From assembly GCA_017960885.1 (NCBI GenBank), contig JAGCYI010000022.1, positions 1 to 54,090 on the forward strand: a DNA stretch of 54,090 nucleotides. The letters run 5' to 3'. The translations under genes were made by a program, and so were the position numbers. Under the pieces are notes generated by a model, which was given only the letters and a program-made list of their open reading frames with translations, had not been told where the DNA came from and made no database searches. The first letter of the stretch is position 1, and every line of letters begins with the position of its first letter. This stretch comes from Bacteroidales bacterium. GTDB taxonomy: Bacteria; Bacteroidota; Bacteroidia; Bacteroidales; UBA3824. Below, piece after piece: positions 51,646-54,090 of the stretch.

Positions 51646-54090
51646 TTATCCTACGTATGTAACAGAATCGTTTTTCTCCTTGGGCTCTACCTGGATATGG
51701 TCGTAACGACGCATACCAGTACCTGCAGGAATCAAGTGACCTACGATAACGTTTTCTTTCAAGCCTTCGAGGTAATCTACCTTGCCTGCGATAGCTGCTT
51801 CGTTGAGCACTTTGGTTGTCTCCTGGAACGAAGCTGCCGACATAAAGCTTGATGTCTGCAATGCTGCGCGGGTAATACCTTGGAGAATCTGGCTTGATGT
51901 AGCTGCCACTGCGTCGCGGGCTTCAACCAAGCGGAGGTCTTTACGTTTAAGCGTAGAGAGTTCGTCGCGGAGTTTGCGAGCCGAAACAATCTGACCTGCT
52001 TTGAGGTTTTCGCTGTCGCCGGCATCGAGTACAACCTTTTTGCCAAACATGCGGTCGTTCTCTTCCATGAAGTCCCATTTGTCAACAATTTCGCCTTCGA
52101 GGAAGTTGGTGTCGCCAGGATCTTCGATTTTAACTTTGCGCATCATCTGACGAACGATAACTTCAAAGTGCTTGTCGTTGATCTTAACGCCCTGCAGACG
52201 GTAAACTTCTTGAACTTCGTTAACGATATATTCCTGAACCTCTGTGGGTCCTTTGATAGCAAGAATGTCCGAAGGAGTAACTGCGCCGTCAGACAAAGGT
52301 GTGCCTGCCTTAACGTAGTCGTTATCTTGTACAAGTATCTGTTTAGAGAGCGATACGAGGTATTTTTTCTCCTCACCTTGTTTAGAGGTGATTGTGATTT
52401 CGCGGTTACCACGTTTGATACGTCCCATAGATACGATACCGTCGATTTCGGATACGATAGCGGGGTTAGAGGGGTTACGAGCCTCAAACAACTCGGTAAC
52501 ACGGGGAAGACCACCAGTGATGTCGCCGAGAGAACCAACCTTGCGAGGAATCTTAACGAGAATGTCGCCCGATTTAACCATGTCGCCTTCTGCCTTGATA
52601 ATGTGCGCACCCACAGGGATGTTGTAAGTAGCAAGGTAGTTGCCTTCTTCGTCGTTGATATGGATTGCAGGTGATTTGGTTTTGTCTTTTGCCTCGATGA
52701 TAACTTTCTCGGCAAAACCTGTCTGCTCGTCGGCTTCTTCCTTGTAGGTAAGGCCTTCTATCATGTTTTCGAAAACTACCTTTCCGGCAAATTCCGAAAT
52801 GATTGTTACGTTGAAGGGGTCCCACTCGCAAACTACATCGCCTTTCTTAACAGTGTCGCCATCTTTGAAGTAGAGACGCGAACCGTAAGGTATAGGAGCG
52901 TTGGTAAGAGTAATATTTGTGTTGCTGTCCACAATCTTAGCCTCGGCAAGACGGCTGATAACAACCGATACCTCTTTGCCAGTTTCGTCGATGAAAGGAA
53001 CAACTTTCAACTCCTCGATTTGCAAGTAACCATCGTATTTAGAAACAAATTGCGAATCAGCAGCGATACCACCTGCAACACCACCGACGTGGAATGTACG
53101 AAGTGTAAGCTGTGTACCAGGCTCGCCGATTGACTGAGCTGCGATTGTTCCCACAGCCTCGCCGATCTGAACCTTGCGCTGTGTTGCGAGGTTGCGTCCG
53201 TAACATTTTGCACAAACGCCTTTGCGCGATTCGCAGGTAAGTACCGAACGGATTTCAATCTGTTCGATGGGCGACTCGTCGATTTTCTGTGCAATAGTTT
53301 CGGTGATTTCTTCACCTGCACGAACGATAAGTTCGCCTGTTTGAGGATGTATAACGTCGTGAACCGATGTACGACCAAGAACGCGGTCGCCAAGCGATTC
53401 TACGATTTCGTCTTTTTTACGGAGTGCAGTAGCCACAAGTCCGCGGAGTGTGCCACAGTCTTCTTGTGTAATGATAACGTCTTGAGCAACGTCAACAAGA
53501 CGACGGGTAAGGTAACCGGCGTCGGCTGTTTTCAACGCGGTATCGGCAAGACCTTTACGAGCACCGTGGGTAGAGATGAAGTACTCTAACACCGAAAGTC
53601 CCTCTTTAAAGTTAGCCAAAATCGGGTTCTCGATAATCTCCGAACCTGCGCTACCTGATTTCTGAGGTTTAGCCATAAGACCACGCATACCCGAAAGCTG
53701 ACGAATCTGCTCTTTAGAACCACGGGCGCCTGAATCCAACATCATGTAAACAGAGTTGAAACCGTCGTTGTTGGCGCTGAGGGTCTTCATCACCGACTCG
53801 GTAAGTTGAGCGTTTACGTGTGTCCAAGTATCGATAATCTGGTTGTAACGTTCGTTGAATGTGATGAAACCCATCGAGTAGTTGTTGAGGATTTCGTCCA
53901 CTTGGTCGTAACCAGCTTGAACCATTGCAGCCTTTTCTTCTGGGATAACCACGTCTTCGAGGTTGAACGAAAGTCCGCCCTTGAATGCACGGTAGTAACC
54001 CATATTCTTAATATCGTCGAGGAATTTAACGGCACGAGCCATTCCGCAATATTTGATTACACGAGAGATAATGTCGCGGAGGTTTTTCTT
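51646..54090 (-). CDS. rpoC: RNA polymerase beta' subunit, C-terminal part
   Basis: The frame is open through the right window edge; the first residues in view are [20 protein letters not shown], so the true start lies outside and about 815 codons are present. Visible landmarks are the bridge-helix and trigger-loop region ([54 protein letters not shown]), the second zinc site (QEDCGTL and [15 protein letters not shown], four Cys), and [24 protein letters not shown] before the long variable insert and the final LIPAGTGM. Beta' holds the catalytic centre of transcription together with beta. It is followed by the DUF3467 gene. Confidence 0.98.
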   Translation of the reverse strand, partial: KKNLRDIISRVIKYCGMARAVKFLDDIKNMGYYRAFKGGLSFNLEDVVIPEEKAAMVQAGYDQVDEILNNYSMGFITFNERYNQIIDTWTHVNAQLTESVMKTLSANNDGFNSVYMMLDSGARGSKEQIRQLSGMRGLMAKPQKSGSAGSEIIENPILANFKEGLSVLEYFISTHGARKGLADTALKTADAGYLTRRLVDVAQDVIITQEDCGTLRGLVATALRKKDEIVESLGDRVLGRTSVHDVIHPQTGELIVRAGEEITETIAQKIDESPIEQIEIRSVLTCESRKGVCAKCYGRNLATQRKVQIGEAVGTIAAQSIGEPGTQLTLRTFHVGGVAGGIAADSQFVSKYDGYLQIEELKVVPFIDETGKEVSVVISRLAEAKIVDSNTNITLTNAPIPYGSRLYFKDGDTVKKGDVVCEWDPFNVTIISEFAGKVVFENMIEGLTYKEEADEQTGFAEKVIIEAKDKTKSPAIHINDEEGNYLATYNIPVGAHIIKAEGDMVKSGDILVKIPRKVGSLGDITGGLPRVTELFEARNPSNPAIVSEIDGIVSMGRIKRGNREITITSKQGEEKKYLVSLSKQILVQDNDYVKAGTPLSDGAVTPSDILAIKGPTEVQEYIVNEVQEVYRLQGVKINDKHFEVIVRQMMRKVKIEDPGDTNFLEGEIVDKWDFMEENDRMFGKKVVLDAGDSENLKAGQIVSARKLRDELSTLKRKDLRLVEARDAVAATSSQILQGITRAALQTSSFMSAASFQETTKVLNEAAIAGKVDYLEGLKENVIVGHLIPAGTGMRRYDHIQVEPKEKNDSVTYVG

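Overview
The window looks like a chromosomal segment of a Bacteroidetes bacterium, probably order Bacteroidales. The signs are promoter boxes of the Bacteroidetes type (TAnnTTTG with an upstream TTTG), TonB-dependent receptors with a carboxypeptidase-regulatory-like N-terminal domain, an RRM RNA-binding protein with a low-complexity tail, a DUF3467 gene directly after rpoC, and a PG_1098-type methyltransferase. I see no insertion sequence, prophage, CRISPR array, tRNA or rRNA.

Layout. 1-1822 (minus): an alpha/beta hydrolase followed by a membrane-anchored Mur ligase cut by the left edge. 1958-3611 (plus): an orphan membrane protein and a reverse-type rubrerythrin. 3674-5653 (minus): a secreted sialate O-acetylesterase-like SGNH hydrolase. 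5777-9156 (plus): hisG-hisD-hisC behind a histidine-rich leader peptide and an attenuator hairpin. 9325-10680: a TIR-domain protein with a transmembrane anchor. 10843-13269: a GH3 glycosidase lipoprotein. 13359-19317: an apparent operon of a VWA-type lipoprotein, a small membrane protein, a hybrid histidine kinase, a PAS histidine kinase and a small membrane protein. 19427-20149 (minus): the RRM protein. 20362-26490 (minus): two paralogous dCache-GAF-PAS sensors without an output domain, plus a zinc-ribbon/TM2 protein. 26655-27452 (minus): ispE. 27624-28918 (plus): a hypothetical protein and a VWA-type protein behind a palindrome-bearing promoter. 28992-37053 (minus): two TonB-dependent receptors flanking a TPR/SpoIIE-type phosphatase.

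37161-51029 (minus) is the most interesting part. It is a tightly packed, probably single transcript reading secreted unknown protein, ketosynthase, methyltransferase, ACP, ACP, ketosynthase fused to a second ketosynthase-like domain, glycosyltransferase-acyltransferase fusion, two CrtI-like FAD oxidoreductases, a PlsC-like acyltransferase, a third ACP, an acyl/aryl-AMP ligase, and finally a PG_1098-type methyltransferase. The set resembles aryl-polyene/flexirubin-type lipid-pigment clusters, but no ketoreductase, dehydratase, ammonia lyase or exporter is visible, and the paired CrtI-like enzymes are an unusual addition. The proposed logic is that the ligase loads a starter on an ACP, the ketosynthases extend it, the methyltransferase and FAD enzymes tailor it, and the acyltransferases attach it to a lipid or sugar carrier. 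The product is unknown. 51317-54090 (minus) is DUF3467 and the 3' two-thirds or so of rpoC, cut by the right edge.

All function calls come from reading motifs by eye; no database search was run.
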